A stretch of DNA of 64,000 nucleotides, from assembly GCF_005116655.2 (NCBI RefSeq), contig NZ_CP050698.1, positions 2,014,501-2,078,500 of the forward strand. Reading direction: 5' to 3'. Under the pieces are notes generated by a model. That model did not search any database. It had not been told where the DNA came from and saw only the letters and a list, made by a program, of their open reading frames with translations. This stretch comes from Desulfosediminicola flagellatus (GTDB lineage Bacteria > Desulfobacterota > Desulfobulbia > Desulfobulbales > Desulfocapsaceae). How positions within the stretch are numbered: the first letter of the stretch is position 1; each line of letters starts with the position of its first letter. Position numbers and translations under genes: made by a program. Below are positions 1 through 9,164 of the stretch, piece by piece.

Positions 1-271
1 TGAGGCGGGGCTTGTCAATACATGCCTTCCTGCAGATCAATTGATGGCAGGCGTGGCTGAAGTTGCACGCCAGATAGCCAAAAAGGGGAGTGCCTCATTA
101 CGGGCGGCCAAGGATGCAATTCGCCAGGGATTGAATTGTGATCTGAACAGCGGTCTTGAGATTGAGCGGGATGCATTTGCACTCTGCATCAGCAGCCCGG
201 ATGCCAAAGAGGGAACCTCAGCATTTATTGAAAAACGTAAAGCTGAATTCGCAGGTAGTAGAGATATCTGA
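1..271 (+). CDS. Enoyl-CoA hydratase/isomerase, C-terminal part (5' end outside window)
   Basis: Open in frame from base 2 to the TGA at 269-271, with no start inside the window. The visible 89 residues begin EAGLVNTCLPADQLM and continue with a helical tail, which is the usual C-terminal end of crotonase-fold enoyl-CoA hydratases (the Gly-Leu-Val-Asn stretch followed by a helix bundle). The enzyme would hydrate trans-2-enoyl-CoA to 3-hydroxyacyl-CoA. It sits 67 bp before the thiolase gene and in the same direction, so it is likely the upstream member of the beta-oxidation operon. The catalytic glutamates lie outside the window, so hydratase versus isomerase activity cannot be judged. Confidence 0.8.
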   Translation, partial: EAGLVNTCLPADQLMAGVAEVARQIAKKGSASLRAAKDAIRQGLNCDLNSGLEIERDAFALCISSPDAKEGTSAFIEKRKAEFAGSRDI

Positions 272-338
272 ACGATTACCGGAAAATTCTGAGTGCCCGG
301 TTTATCCATAAAAAGATCAGCAAAGGAGCCAGACCAAA

Positions 339-1628
339 ATGAATAAAGTTGTCATCGTTAGTGGAAGCAGAACGGCAGTGGGAACATTCGGCGGTGCGTT
401 AAAAGATGTGCCGGTTGTTGATTTGGGCGCGACAGTGTTGCGTGAGACCATGAGCAAAATCGGGTTGCGACCGGTAAAAAATAGTGATTTTTCTGACACT
501 GTGCCTGACAAGCTTGCTGACCAGAACGAGATTCCTATCGAGAGTCAATATGCAAATTGGGATTCAGCAGCACAGGAACTTGCCATTGATGAAGTAATCA
601 TGGGTAATGTTCTGCAGTCGGGGCAGGGCCAGAACCCTGCACGTCAGGCGATGGTACGCGCAGGTATCGCAAAAGAGACTCCAGCATATTCAATTAACAA
701 AGTGTGTGGTTCTGGTTTGAAAGCGATAGCACTGGGTGCCCAGTCAATTATGTGCGGTCATGCAGATGTAGTTCTGGCGGGTGGTCAGGAAAATATGAGC
801 CAGGTGCCGATGGCAATGCTGAAAGGACGCTGGGGCTACCGAATGGAATTGACCGGAGTCGGAGAAGTGCATGACCTTATGGTCTATGACGCGCTCTACG
901 AGATATTTTATGGCTACCATATGGGCGTGACTGCCGAAAATATCGCCAACCTCTACAATATCAGCCGTGAAGATCAGGATAAGCTCGCCAGCATGAGTCA
1001 TGCACGGGCAATGGCGGCGATTGAAAAAGGATACTTTGCTGACGAGATTGTACCTGTCAAAACGATGGCCCGAAGAAAAGAAGTAATTGTAGACCGGGAT
1101 GAGCGTCCTATGGAAACAAGCGTCGAAAAACTCGCCAAATTACGGCCGGTGTTCGCTAAAGATGGTTCTGTTACTGCAGGAAACGCTTCGGGCATTAATG
1201 ACGGTGCTGCAGCAGTACTGCTGATGAGTGAAGAAAAAGCCAAAAGCATGGGACTCAAACCACTTTTGACAATTGAGAGTTTCGCATCAGGTGGCCTTGA
1301 TCCCGCTTTTATGGGCCTTGGACCTGTACCTGCAGTACGTCGAGCACTGAAGCAGGCGAAGATGACTGTTTCAGATATCGATCTGATTGAACTCAACGAA
1401 GCGTTTGCGTCTCAGGCTATCGGCTGCATGCTTGAGCTTGGTATTGATGTGGAAAAACCGAACCAGTGCGGTAGCGCTATCTCCATGGGGCATCCTGTAG
1501 GTTGTACGGGTGCACGCCAGATGGTGACAACTATCAACCAGATGCAGCGCGGTGGTCTTGGTACAGGTCTGATTAGTATGTGTATAGGCGGTGGAATGGG
1601 CATGGCAATGGTGGTGAGCAATAAATAA
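339..1628 (+). CDS. Thiolase (acetyl-CoA C-acetyltransferase)
   Basis: A 429-residue thiolase that cleaves or forms acetoacetyl-CoA in beta-oxidation. The nucleophile Cys123 lies in NKVCGSGLKA, the His motif is MGHPVGCTGARQ and the second catalytic Cys is in the C-terminal MCIGGGMGMA. The start is preceded by AAAGGAG at 10 bp. It is about 36 residues longer than the usual ~392 because of an acidic, polar insertion at residues ~46-81, between the first beta-alpha unit and the IDEVIMGNVLQ motif, where ordinary thiolases run straight through. The flanking enoyl-CoA hydratase and 3-hydroxyacyl-CoA dehydrogenase fix the pathway; chain-length preference is not visible. Confidence 0.93.
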   Translation: MNKVVIVSGSRTAVGTFGGALKDVPVVDLGATVLRETMSKIGLRPVKNSDFSDTVPDKLADQNEIPIESQYANWDSAAQELAIDEVIMGNVLQSGQGQNPARQAMVRAGIAKETPAYSINKVCGSGLKAIALGAQSIMCGHADVVLAGGQENMSQVPMAMLKGRWGYRMELTGVGEVHDLMVYDALYEIFYGYHMGVTAENIANLYNISREDQDKLASMSHARAMAAIEKGYFADEIVPVKTMARRKEVIVDRDERPMETSVEKLAKLRPVFAKDGSVTAGNASGINDGAAAVLLMSEEKAKSMGLKPLLTIESFASGGLDPAFMGLGPVPAVRRALKQAKMTVSDIDLIELNEAFASQAIGCMLELGIDVEKPNQCGSAISMGHPVGCTGARQMVTTINQMQRGGLGTGLISMCIGGGMGMAMVVSNK

Positions 1629-1860
1629 TACGCTGATTACCGGGCTAATACTCAGCTATCACATGTGAGGTGTAAGGGGACAGACGTCAGGGGGGAATTG
1701 CACGACCTGAATAATAGCCCTAATTACGACATGCCGAGTTTTTAAGGTAATCAGAAAAAAGATAAAAATATCTATAAAAAAAACGCTGGTGGGTGGGGTG
1801 TTGAGATATACAGAACAATTGTGACCCACCTGCCGGCGTCCTCTTATGAAGGAGCATGGT

Positions 1861-2709
1861 ATGAAAGTACAAACCTTCGGTGTTATCGGTGCAGGACAAA
1901 TGGGTGGCGGCATAGCCCAGGTAGCTGCAGCAAGCGGTTTGAATGTAATTCTGCATGATATCTCAGAGGAATTCATCGAGCGCGGTATGGCTCATATCCG
2001 CAAGAACCTGCAACGAAGTGTTCAAAAAGACAAAATCACCGTGGATGAGCAGGAAGCAATTCTTGACCGTATATATGCCGGAACTGATCTTACAGCCATG
2101 AAAAATGCGGATTTTGTGGTTGAAGCTGCTTCAGAGAATGAGGAAATTAAATTCAAGATCTTTGCACAACTCGATGAGATCTGTCCTCAACATGCAATTC
2201 TTGCTTCCAATACTTCATCTATTCCGATTGGTCGTATTGCTTCACGCACAAGCAGACCAGAAAAAGTAATTGGTATGCACTTTATGAATCCAGTGCCGGT
2301 AATGAAGCTGGTTGAAGTCATTCGTGCGCTGCCGACCTCTGATGAGACCTTTAATATTACTGTAGAACTCTCTAAACAGATGGGCAAAACCCCTGCTCAG
2401 GCAAACGACTTTCCAGGATTTATTGCCAATAGAATTTTGCTGCCGATGATTAATGAAGCCATTTTTTGCCTCTATCAGGGTGTTGGCGATAACGAGTCTA
2501 TCGATAACGTCATGAAGCTCGGAATGAATCACCCCATGGGGCCACTGGCTCTTGCCGATCTTATCGGTCTGGATACCTGTCTGGCCATTTTAAACACGCT
2601 GCATCAGGGATTGGGTGACCCGAAATACCGGCCATGTCCATTACTTCGTCAGTATGTTGAGGCTGGTTGGCTAGGTCGAAAATCAGGCCGGGGTTTTTAC
2701 ACATATTAA
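1861..2709 (+). CDS. hbd: 3-hydroxybutyryl-CoA dehydrogenase
   Basis: A 282-residue NAD(P)-dependent 3-hydroxyacyl-CoA dehydrogenase, the normal length for the monofunctional family. The N-terminal Rossmann motif is GVIGAGQMGGGIAQVAA; the catalytic region contains ASNTSSIPI and IGMHFMNPVPVM (His of the His-Glu pair); the C-terminal dimerisation domain has the DFPGFIANRILLPMINEA and GLDTCL stretches. The start at 1861 is preferred to an ATG 15 bp upstream because AAGGAG at 1849-1854 lies 6 bp before it. Together with the flanking hydratase and thiolase it oxidises 3-hydroxyacyl-CoA. A 230-bp gap separates it from thiolase, so it may have its own promoter. Confidence 0.94.
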   Translation: MKVQTFGVIGAGQMGGGIAQVAAASGLNVILHDISEEFIERGMAHIRKNLQRSVQKDKITVDEQEAILDRIYAGTDLTAMKNADFVVEAASENEEIKFKIFAQLDEICPQHAILASNTSSIPIGRIASRTSRPEKVIGMHFMNPVPVMKLVEVIRALPTSDETFNITVELSKQMGKTPAQANDFPGFIANRILLPMINEAIFCLYQGVGDNESIDNVMKLGMNHPMGPLALADLIGLDTCLAILNTLHQGLGDPKYRPCPLLRQYVEAGWLGRKSGRGFYTY

Positions 2710-2764
2710 TCTATGCCCGCACGCTGCAGCGCAGGCGACAACTCTTCAGGAAATGAGGTCATAT

Positions 2765-3214
2765 ATGGAGGTTTTGGCATTTCAGGACCAGTATCCGGAT
2801 GATTATGCAAATTGTTTCGGTTGCGGCCGCAACAATGAGCACGGTCTGCATCTCAAAAGTTATTGGGAAGGCGATGAGAGTGTCTGTCACCATACTCCGG
2901 AAGGCCACTATACCGGTGGCTTTCCAGGCTACCTCTATGGCGGAATGATAGCCTCTTTGCTGGACTGTCATGGTGCTGGCACGGCTGCTGCAGCAAAGGC
3001 ATGGGAAGACGGTGGACCGATTACACGATTTGTCACAGCTTCACTCAAGGTTGACTATTTGCAGCCAACCCCTATCGGAGTGGAACTTGAGATCCGCGGC
3101 AGGGTTATTGAAATTAAAGGGCGAAAGGTCACTGTTGATCTGCGTCTCATTGCAAACGAGATAGTGTGTGTTGAGGGGCAGGTCATCATGGTTCAAGTCC
3201 CGCAATCATCGTAA
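2765..3214 (+). CDS. PaaI-type hotdog thioesterase
   Basis: A 149-residue single hotdog-fold protein of the PaaI/DUF4442-like acyl-CoA thioesterase group. The CFGCGRNNEHGLHL motif near the N-terminus is typical of this group and is followed by LYGGMIASLLDCHG (the central helix) and VDYLQPTPIGVELEIRGR. It probably hydrolyses an acyl-CoA from the neighbouring pathway and so frees CoA. The start at 2765 is preferred to the ATG at 2753 because GAGG lies 6 bp upstream of it. It sits between hydroxyacyl-CoA dehydrogenase and acyl-CoA dehydrogenase in one direction. Substrate unknown. Confidence 0.82.
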   Translation: MEVLAFQDQYPDDYANCFGCGRNNEHGLHLKSYWEGDESVCHHTPEGHYTGGFPGYLYGGMIASLLDCHGAGTAAAAKAWEDGGPITRFVTASLKVDYLQPTPIGVELEIRGRVIEIKGRKVTVDLRLIANEIVCVEGQVIMVQVPQSS

Positions 3215-3397
3215 AAAAACAGAATAGCAGAATAGAAAACCGAATGGGATAACGAGTCGAAAGTACATAAGTAAACTACCAATGGCCATGAGACCACGGG
3301 CTCGGCGTTGATTAGACCGAACAATGTACCAGGATAAGCCTGGAATTCCGGGGCCTGCAGCGGCTGCAGATTAATACCTCTATATGGGAGCATGAGT

Positions 3398-4543
3398 ATG
3401 AACTTCGAGCTGACAGAAGAACAGAACCTTATTCGTGATATGGTAAGGAGTTTTGCAGAGACTGAGATAGCACCTACAGCCGATGAACGTGATGAGAATG
3501 AATCGTTTGATCGTGATCTAATGTTTGGCAGGCTCGGTGAACTTGGTTTGACCGGAATTGTTTTCCCTGAAGAGTATGGTGGTGCAGGAGCAGATTACCT
3601 GAGCTACTCCATAGCTGTTGAAGAGCTATCTCGCGTATGTGCTTCTACAGGCGTTACGCTTTCTGCTCATCTTTCATTGGGTTCAAACCCTATTTACCTG
3701 TTTGGTAATGAAGAGCAGAAGAAAAAGTTTCTTACACCATTGGCCACAGGTGAGGCGATGGGTGCATTCGGATTAACTGAGCCATCTGCCGGATCTGATG
3801 CCGGAGGCACAAAAACGTATGCGGTCCGTGAGGGTAATGAATGGATTCTGAACGGCAGTAAGGTTTTTATAACGAATGCGGGTGAGGCTGATATCTACGT
3901 AGTTTTTGCACGAACAGATAGAGACGCGCAAAAGCATCACGGCATCAGTGCATTTATCGTTGAAAAGGGAACCCCGGGATTTTCTTTCGGTAAAAAAGAG
4001 AAAAAGATGGGAATACGTTCCTCACCAACGCTTGAGCTCGTTTTTGAAAATTGTCGTATACCGGCTGAAAACCTTCTTGGAGAAGAAGGCAAAGGGTTCA
4101 AGGTCGCAATGAAGACCTTGGATGGCGGCAGAATCGGTATTGCTTCCCAGGCGCTTGGAATTGCGCAGGGAGCACTGGATGCCACGAAAGAATATGTAAT
4201 TGAAAGAGAGCAATTTAATAAACCTCTGAGTGCTTTTCAGGGGGTTCAATTTCAGCTGGCCGATATGGCCACCCAGGTGGAAGCAGCACGTCTGCTCGTT
4301 TATAACGCTGCCTATCGGGCTAGCGCTGGTCTTTCATATTCTCAGGAATCAGCTATGGCCAAGCTTTTTGCCAGTGAAACGGCAATGAAGGTGACAACAC
4401 AGGCGGTACAGTTACATGGCGGCTACGGCTATACACGTGATTTCCCGGTAGAACGAATGATGCGTGATGCGAAAATCACAGAAATCTATGAAGGTACCAG
4501 CGAGATTCAACGTGTCGTAATTGGCGCGAACATGACTCGCTGA
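3398..4543 (+). CDS. Acyl-CoA dehydrogenase (short-chain/butyryl-CoA type)
   Basis: A 381-residue flavoprotein of the usual acyl-CoA dehydrogenase length. Visible motifs are [15 protein letters not shown] (FAD-binding signature), [14 protein letters not shown], and the C-terminal signature [20 protein letters not shown] followed by IYEGTSEIQ, whose first Glu is the catalytic base of short-chain family members. It oxidises acyl-CoA to 2-enoyl-CoA and passes electrons to ETF, encoded 2.2 kb downstream. The ATG at 3398 is chosen over the one at 3392 because GGGAG ends 7 bp before it. A strong hairpin terminator follows, so the next genes may be a separate transcript. Confidence 0.94.
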   Translation: MNFELTEEQNLIRDMVRSFAETEIAPTADERDENESFDRDLMFGRLGELGLTGIVFPEEYGGAGADYLSYSIAVEELSRVCASTGVTLSAHLSLGSNPIYLFGNEEQKKKFLTPLATGEAMGAFGLTEPSAGSDAGGTKTYAVREGNEWILNGSKVFITNAGEADIYVVFARTDRDAQKHHGISAFIVEKGTPGFSFGKKEKKMGIRSSPTLELVFENCRIPAENLLGEEGKGFKVAMKTLDGGRIGIASQALGIAQGALDATKEYVIEREQFNKPLSAFQGVQFQLADMATQVEAARLLVYNAAYRASAGLSYSQESAMAKLFASETAMKVTTQAVQLHGGYGYTRDFPVERMMRDAKITEIYEGTSEIQRVVIGANMTR

Positions 4544-4620
4544 AATACGGACTAACCATGGGGCAAACTCCTCCTGCCTCTTATGGCCCCGGAAGGTCTC
4601 CGCAAGTGTCTTTCCGGCTG

Positions 4621-4679
4621 CGACGGGGGAATGGTGTTTTTACTTGTCGTTCTCCTGACTATTCCCCCGTCGGTTTTCT
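4621..4679 (+). terminator. Rho-independent terminator after acyl-CoA dehydrogenase
   Basis: A perfect 12-bp GC-rich stem (CGACGGGGGAAT with ATTCCCCCGTCG, 28-nt loop) is followed directly by GTTTTCT. It lies 78 bp after the acyl-CoA dehydrogenase stop and 64 bp before the next gene start. It may act as a full terminator or an attenuator. Confidence 0.75.
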
Positions 4680-4742
4680 ATGTGTTGTGTAGTAGTTGTT
4701 ATTATAACAGATATTTTTGCCTTTCCGCTGATGGAGGTCGCA

Positions 4743-6728
4743 ATGGAATTTACCCGTGAAATATATTGGAACGTCGGTCATGGACTGACCACACTCGGGC
4801 CTATGTATTTACTGGCGCTTGCTGCTTTGACTGTGCTTGCCTACGGAACATTTGAACGTATAAAGGTCTACAGGCAGGGGCAATCGCTTGATCGAACCGA
4901 TGAACCGCTGGCACGGTTTGGCATGATGATGAAGAATATGGTGTTACAGTCCAGAGTGTTGCGGGTAAAGGGTCCAGGTCTAGCTCATGCTCTGTTCTTC
5001 TGGGGTTTTCTTGTACTCTTTATCGGTACCGGGCTTATTGTCATTCAGGCGGATTTCACCGATTTGCTTTTTGATATCGTGTTCTTAAAAGGAACGGTAT
5101 ACAAAATATTTAGTGTGGTGCTTGATATTGCCGGATTAGCCGCGGTCGTTATGCTGATTGGTCTGTTGGTACGCCGTTGGGTGGTACGTCCTGCAGGCCT
5201 TGAGACAGGTCGCGATGACGTAATTATGCATACCTTGCTGCTACTCATTCTTGTGAGCGGGTTTGTAATTGAAGGGGCGCGGATGGCCGTGACTGAGATG
5301 GGTAGCGAGCTCTCGTACTGGTCGCCGGTCGGTTTAGTAGTTGCCACAGGAATTGAAAGCCTTGGCGAGCAGGTAATGCTCTCGCTTCATAAAGGTTTGT
5401 GGTGGTTACATCTATTGCTGGCTATGGCTTTTATTGCCCTTATTCCTTTCACCAAGTTTCGTCATATCCTTTCGACCAGTGCTAACTATTTTCTGGCAGA
5501 TCGCGGACCAACAGGCAAATTGACCACTCTTGATCTCGAAGACGAAGAGAGTGAGAGCTTCGGGGCCAGGCAGGTAACTGACCTGAGCTGGAAAGATCTG
5601 TTTGACGCAGATGCCTGTACCTTATGTAAGAGATGCCAGGACCGATGCCCAGCGTATACGACCGATAAGCCCTTGTCACCAATGCAGGTTGTAAACCGAA
5701 TAGGCGATATTTCACGCACTGATCCTCAGGCAGATCTCGTCGATGAAGTCACTCGTGATGCCATCTGGTCCTGCACCACCTGTCGCGCCTGCCAGGATAT
5801 CTGTCCTGCCTCTATTGAGCATGTAAATAAAATAATTGAACTGCGCCGTAACCTCGTGCTGATGGAAGGAGAGTTTCCCGGTGAAGAAGTGATGACCGCT
5901 ATGGAGGGAATGGAGGTGAATGGTAACCCTCTGGGTATGGGATATGCGGGGCGTGGTGACTGGGCAGAAGAGCTCGGCCTGCTGCGACCTACAGAAGGAA
6001 CTGATATCGATATTCTTTATTTTGTCGGTTGCTATGCAAGTTTTGATAAACGTAACCAGGAGGTTGCTAAAAATTTCATTACCCTCTGTAAGGCTGCAGG
6101 CATAAAAATTGGTATTCTCGGCAAAGAGGAAAAATGCTGCGGTGAGCCTGCACGTAAGATGGGTAACGAATATCTCTACCAGACCCTGGCACAGGAAAAT
6201 ATCGAACTGCTGAACAGCTGCGGAGTTAAGAAAATTGTTACCACCTGTCCGCATTGCTTTAACACACTGGAAAAGGATTACCGCGATTTCGGTTTTGAGA
6301 TCGAAGTAGAGTCTCACGCAGTCTTTTTAGCAAACCTGGTTGAAGATGGGTCGCTGAGGATTAACAGCGAAAGCTTCGATTGTACCTATCATGATTCCTG
6401 CTATCTGGGACGTCATAACACTATTTATGATGCACCTCGAAAACTGATTACGGCATCAGGTGGCAGGATCACCGAGATGGAAAAGAACCGGGATCAGGCC
6501 TTTTGTTGTAGCGCCGGTGGTGGCAGGATCTTGGCAGAGGAGAAGCTTGGTAGCAGAATCAATGTGAAACGGGTGGAGATGGCAGCAGCCACAGGAGCTG
6601 GAACATTGCTCTCTAACTGCCCATTCTGCCTGACTATGTTTGAAGATGGTGTAAAAGGCGCAGATGTAGAAGAAAGCTTACGACCAAGGGATATAGCAGA
6701 AGTACTGGTGGAGCGGTTACAAGGCTGA
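4743..6728 (+). CDS. Membrane EtfAB:menaquinone oxidoreductase-like FeS protein (heme b/HdrD fusion)
   Basis: A 661-residue protein with about five hydrophobic segments in residues ~15-245 (a NarI-like cytochrome b domain), then a ferredoxin domain with two four-Cys motifs (CTLCKRCQDRCP and CTTCRACQDICP), then two CCG domains (KCCGEPARKMG and FCCSAGGGR) like HdrD. This layout matches the membrane FeS oxidoreductases (DUF224/EMO type) that carry electrons from reduced ETF to menaquinone. Start 4743 is supported by GGAGG at 5 bp; an ATG 63 bp upstream lacks a site. It lies 33 bp before etfB, the classical context. The role as electron link between acyl-CoA dehydrogenase and the membrane is inferred from family and context. 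Confidence 0.9.
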   Translation: MEFTREIYWNVGHGLTTLGPMYLLALAALTVLAYGTFERIKVYRQGQSLDRTDEPLARFGMMMKNMVLQSRVLRVKGPGLAHALFFWGFLVLFIGTGLIVIQADFTDLLFDIVFLKGTVYKIFSVVLDIAGLAAVVMLIGLLVRRWVVRPAGLETGRDDVIMHTLLLLILVSGFVIEGARMAVTEMGSELSYWSPVGLVVATGIESLGEQVMLSLHKGLWWLHLLLAMAFIALIPFTKFRHILSTSANYFLADRGPTGKLTTLDLEDEESESFGARQVTDLSWKDLFDADACTLCKRCQDRCPAYTTDKPLSPMQVVNRIGDISRTDPQADLVDEVTRDAIWSCTTCRACQDICPASIEHVNKIIELRRNLVLMEGEFPGEEVMTAMEGMEVNGNPLGMGYAGRGDWAEELGLLRPTEGTDIDILYFVGCYASFDKRNQEVAKNFITLCKAAGIKIGILGKEEKCCGEPARKMGNEYLYQTLAQENIELLNSCGVKKIVTTCPHCFNTLEKDYRDFGFEIEVESHAVFLANLVEDGSLRINSESFDCTYHDSCYLGRHNTIYDAPRKLITASGGRITEMEKNRDQAFCCSAGGGRILAEEKLGSRINVKRVEMAAATGAGTLLSNCPFCLTMFEDGVKGADVEESLRPRDIAEVLVERLQG

Positions 6729-6761
6729 TTTTTATATAGGGTTTTCGGACGGAGGAAGATT

Positions 6762-7532
6762 ATGAAACTACTCGTATGTATCAAGCAGGTTCCAGACATG
6801 GAGTCCAAATTCAAGATTGATGCGGATGGACTATGGTATGACCGCGGTGATCTCGCCTGGCGGATGAATGAATATGATGAATATGCGGTAGAACAGGCCG
6901 TGCAGGTAAAAGAGCAGAATGGTGGCGACCTGACTGTGTTGTGCATCGGTTCTGATCAGGTGAAGGAAACAATGAAAAAGGCCTTGGCAATGGGATGTGA
7001 TCGCGGTGTTCATATCATCGACAATCAGAGTTATATGAAGGATCCTTTTGAGATCGGCTCGATAATTGCTGAATTTGCCAAAGATAAAGATTTTGATCTT
7101 ATTTTTACAGGTATGCAGTCTCAGGATAGAGGCAGCGGCCAGGTTGGTGTGATTACGGCTGAACTGCTTGGTATTTCAGCTGTAACTACCATTGTTGATT
7201 TTTCCTGTGAGAATAACTCCATTGTCGTAAAGCGCGAGCTTGAAGGGGGCGTGAAGGCTCAGGTAGAAACGACGCTTCCTGCCCTTGTAACCTGTCAGCT
7301 AGGTCTTAATACACCGCGATATCCAACCCTGCCTAATATCATGAAGGCTAAGAAAAAGGAAATGCTCAGCCTTGCGGCAGATGACCTCCATTCAGTGGGT
7401 GCGATGCAGAAGACAAAGAATGTTACTTTTCCTGAGAAGCAGGGTGGCGGCCTGTTCCTGGAAGGGGAGGTCGACCAGATAGCCGATCAGCTGATAGCGG
7501 TTCTGAGAGATAAAACGAGTGTGTTCGCTTAG
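6762..7532 (+). CDS. etfB: Electron transfer flavoprotein beta subunit
   Basis: A 256-residue EtfB. The start MKLLVCIKQVPD is characteristic of the family, as are NEYDEYAVEQAVQ, LIFTGMQSQDRGSGQVG and the ETF beta signature around VKRELEGGVKAQVETTLPALVT. GGAGGAAG lies just before the ATG. With EtfA it accepts electrons from acyl-CoA dehydrogenase and gives them to the membrane oxidoreductase encoded immediately upstream. The absence of a neighbouring ferredoxin-type or bifurcating partner, and the presence of the EMO-like gene, favour a non-bifurcating ETF. Confidence 0.95.
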   Translation: MKLLVCIKQVPDMESKFKIDADGLWYDRGDLAWRMNEYDEYAVEQAVQVKEQNGGDLTVLCIGSDQVKETMKKALAMGCDRGVHIIDNQSYMKDPFEIGSIIAEFAKDKDFDLIFTGMQSQDRGSGQVGVITAELLGISAVTTIVDFSCENNSIVVKRELEGGVKAQVETTLPALVTCQLGLNTPRYPTLPNIMKAKKKEMLSLAADDLHSVGAMQKTKNVTFPEKQGGGLFLEGEVDQIADQLIAVLRDKTSVFA

Positions 7533-7541
7533 GAGAAAAAT

Positions 7542-8462
7542 ATGAAAACCCTGTTAGTTGCAGAATACAGACAAGGAAAAGTGCAGGAGAGTTACACTGA
7601 ACTCATGGCCTTTGCCGATAAACTGGGTGCTGATAGTGCAATGTTTATAGTTGGTGACAGCGCAGGACAACTGCCGAAATTTCAAGGAACCCTGCATGTT
7701 GCGGAGGTGGATGATTTTGGCGAGTACAATCCGGATGTTCACAAATATCTGCTTCTTGACGTTGTAGCTCAGGAGCGGCCGGATATGGTTGTCTTCTGTC
7801 ATAGCTCTTATGGATGGGATCTTGCGCCGCGGGTAGCGGTGAGCCTGAAAGCTCCGCAGATCTCTGAGGTAATCGATGTAGAAGACGGAGCGATGGTTGT
7901 ACCTGCCTGTAATGCAAAACTTCGCAGAACCATTGTCGGTAGCGGAGATGTTACCGTAGTCACCATTCAGGCGGGTGCATTCTCGCTCGGCGAAGCGGGT
8001 AATGGTATCCCCAATGTTGCTCCTGTTATTGGTGATTATCAGGGTGTAGTTAACCTGTTGGGATATGAGGCTGCGGAGCATGGTGGTGTCGATTTGACGA
8101 AATCCGAGGTTATTGTCAGTGCTGGCAGAGGGGTTGGCAAACCTGAAAATGTATCAATGATTGAGCAACTGGCCCAAGCGCTGGGGGGCGAGTATGGGGC
8201 CAGCCGCCCTGTTGTTGATGCTGAATGGGTAGCGCATAATCGCCAAGTCGGCACCACCGGTTTGACTGTTTCTCCAAAACTCTATGTGGCATGCGGCATA
8301 TCAGGTGCGGTGCAGCATCTGGCGGGCATGAAGAAATCAGAGTTCGTGGTTGCTATCAACACAGATAAGGACGCGCCGATAGGCGAAGTGGCTGATGTTT
8401 TTGCTGTGGCAGATCTTAAGCAGCTTCTACCTGTGTTAACAGAGAAAATTCAGACGTTGTAG
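7542..8462 (+). CDS. etfA: Electron transfer flavoprotein alpha subunit
   Basis: A 306-residue EtfA, 9 bp downstream of etfB, with GGAG before its ATG. The C-terminal FAD domain is clear: SAGRGVGKPENVSMIEQLA, then GTTGLTVSPKLYVACGISG and QHLAGMKKSEFVVAINTD, which bind FAD. The N-terminal domain contacts EtfB. It has no N-terminal ferredoxin extension of the kind found in some bifurcating EtfA proteins. A strong hairpin ends the unit 50 bp later. Confidence 0.95.
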   Translation: MKTLLVAEYRQGKVQESYTELMAFADKLGADSAMFIVGDSAGQLPKFQGTLHVAEVDDFGEYNPDVHKYLLLDVVAQERPDMVVFCHSSYGWDLAPRVAVSLKAPQISEVIDVEDGAMVVPACNAKLRRTIVGSGDVTVVTIQAGAFSLGEAGNGIPNVAPVIGDYQGVVNLLGYEAAEHGGVDLTKSEVIVSAGRGVGKPENVSMIEQLAQALGGEYGASRPVVDAEWVAHNRQVGTTGLTVSPKLYVACGISGAVQHLAGMKKSEFVVAINTDKDAPIGEVADVFAVADLKQLLPVLTEKIQTL

Positions 8463-8509
8463 GTAGTATCTATCCGAATCCGTCATTTCGGTGTAGAAAA
8501 TAATTAGAA

Positions 8510-8552
8510 AACAGGTGATGGGTTGTGCAGACTGGCCATCACCTGTTGTTAG
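8510..8552 (+). terminator. Terminator after etfA
   Basis: A perfect 12-bp stem (AACAGGTGATGG with CCATCACCTGTT, 14-nt loop) sits 48 bp after the etfA stop. The T-tract is poor (GTTAGTATTG), so termination could be partial. Confidence 0.6.
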
Positions 8553-9164
8553 TATTGTAAGACCTCTGCAATATTCCACAAAAACACACTACTTGTGCCT
8601 CATTTTCTTTCTTGAAAATCAATAACTTTCAGCAGGTTCCTATTGCATTTCTGGTTCTTCAGAAACTCTAATGGAAATGCTGGTTATTCCCTCAACTGTC
8701 AACATGTAATCATACGTTTATGCTTTTGAAATGTCTAAATAAATCCATCCACTATTTTAGTTATATCAAGTGAACACATTACTGTTTGAGCTATGATAGT
8801 TGTTATCTGTAACGGTAGTAGAGTGATGTGGTAGGAAGTATTCTTACATGGAATGGTGAACTGGATTCGGTTATAGAAGCCTTGTGTTTTTGTGCCGATG
8901 ACAGACCGATAACTGTTCAATATTTAGTCTAGAGCGAGTGGCACAAACACGTAGTAGTAAACTTTGGTGGAATTGCGATATTGCCTATCAGGGATGAGCG
9001 AAATTGCACCCATACTCTGTCGTAAGTGAGTAGAATACAATCTCCAAATTATCATTATGTATGAGAATGAGAGAAAAAAGGATTAAAAACTCTCTTCAGT
9101 TAATGACCAATACAGGTTAGAATTGGTTCCTTTATAGATATAATTGCCAATTTTGGAGAATATA
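8553..9164. other. Gene-free stretch between etfA and ilvH
   Basis: About 610 bases, AT-rich, with no open frame that has a ribosome site and protein-like composition. No tRNA, leader-peptide run of Ile/Val/Leu codons or strong hairpin was seen ahead of ilvH, so a classical attenuator is not supported. Confidence 0.5.

Noticed and set aside
5712..6317. 201-codon frame antisense to the membrane FeS oxidoreductase
   Set aside because: It lies wholly inside a well-supported gene and its composition is that of a shadow frame.
8553..9164. ilv attenuator or leader peptide
   Set aside because: No short frame with a run of Ile, Val or Leu codons and no terminator/antiterminator pair upstream of ilvH.
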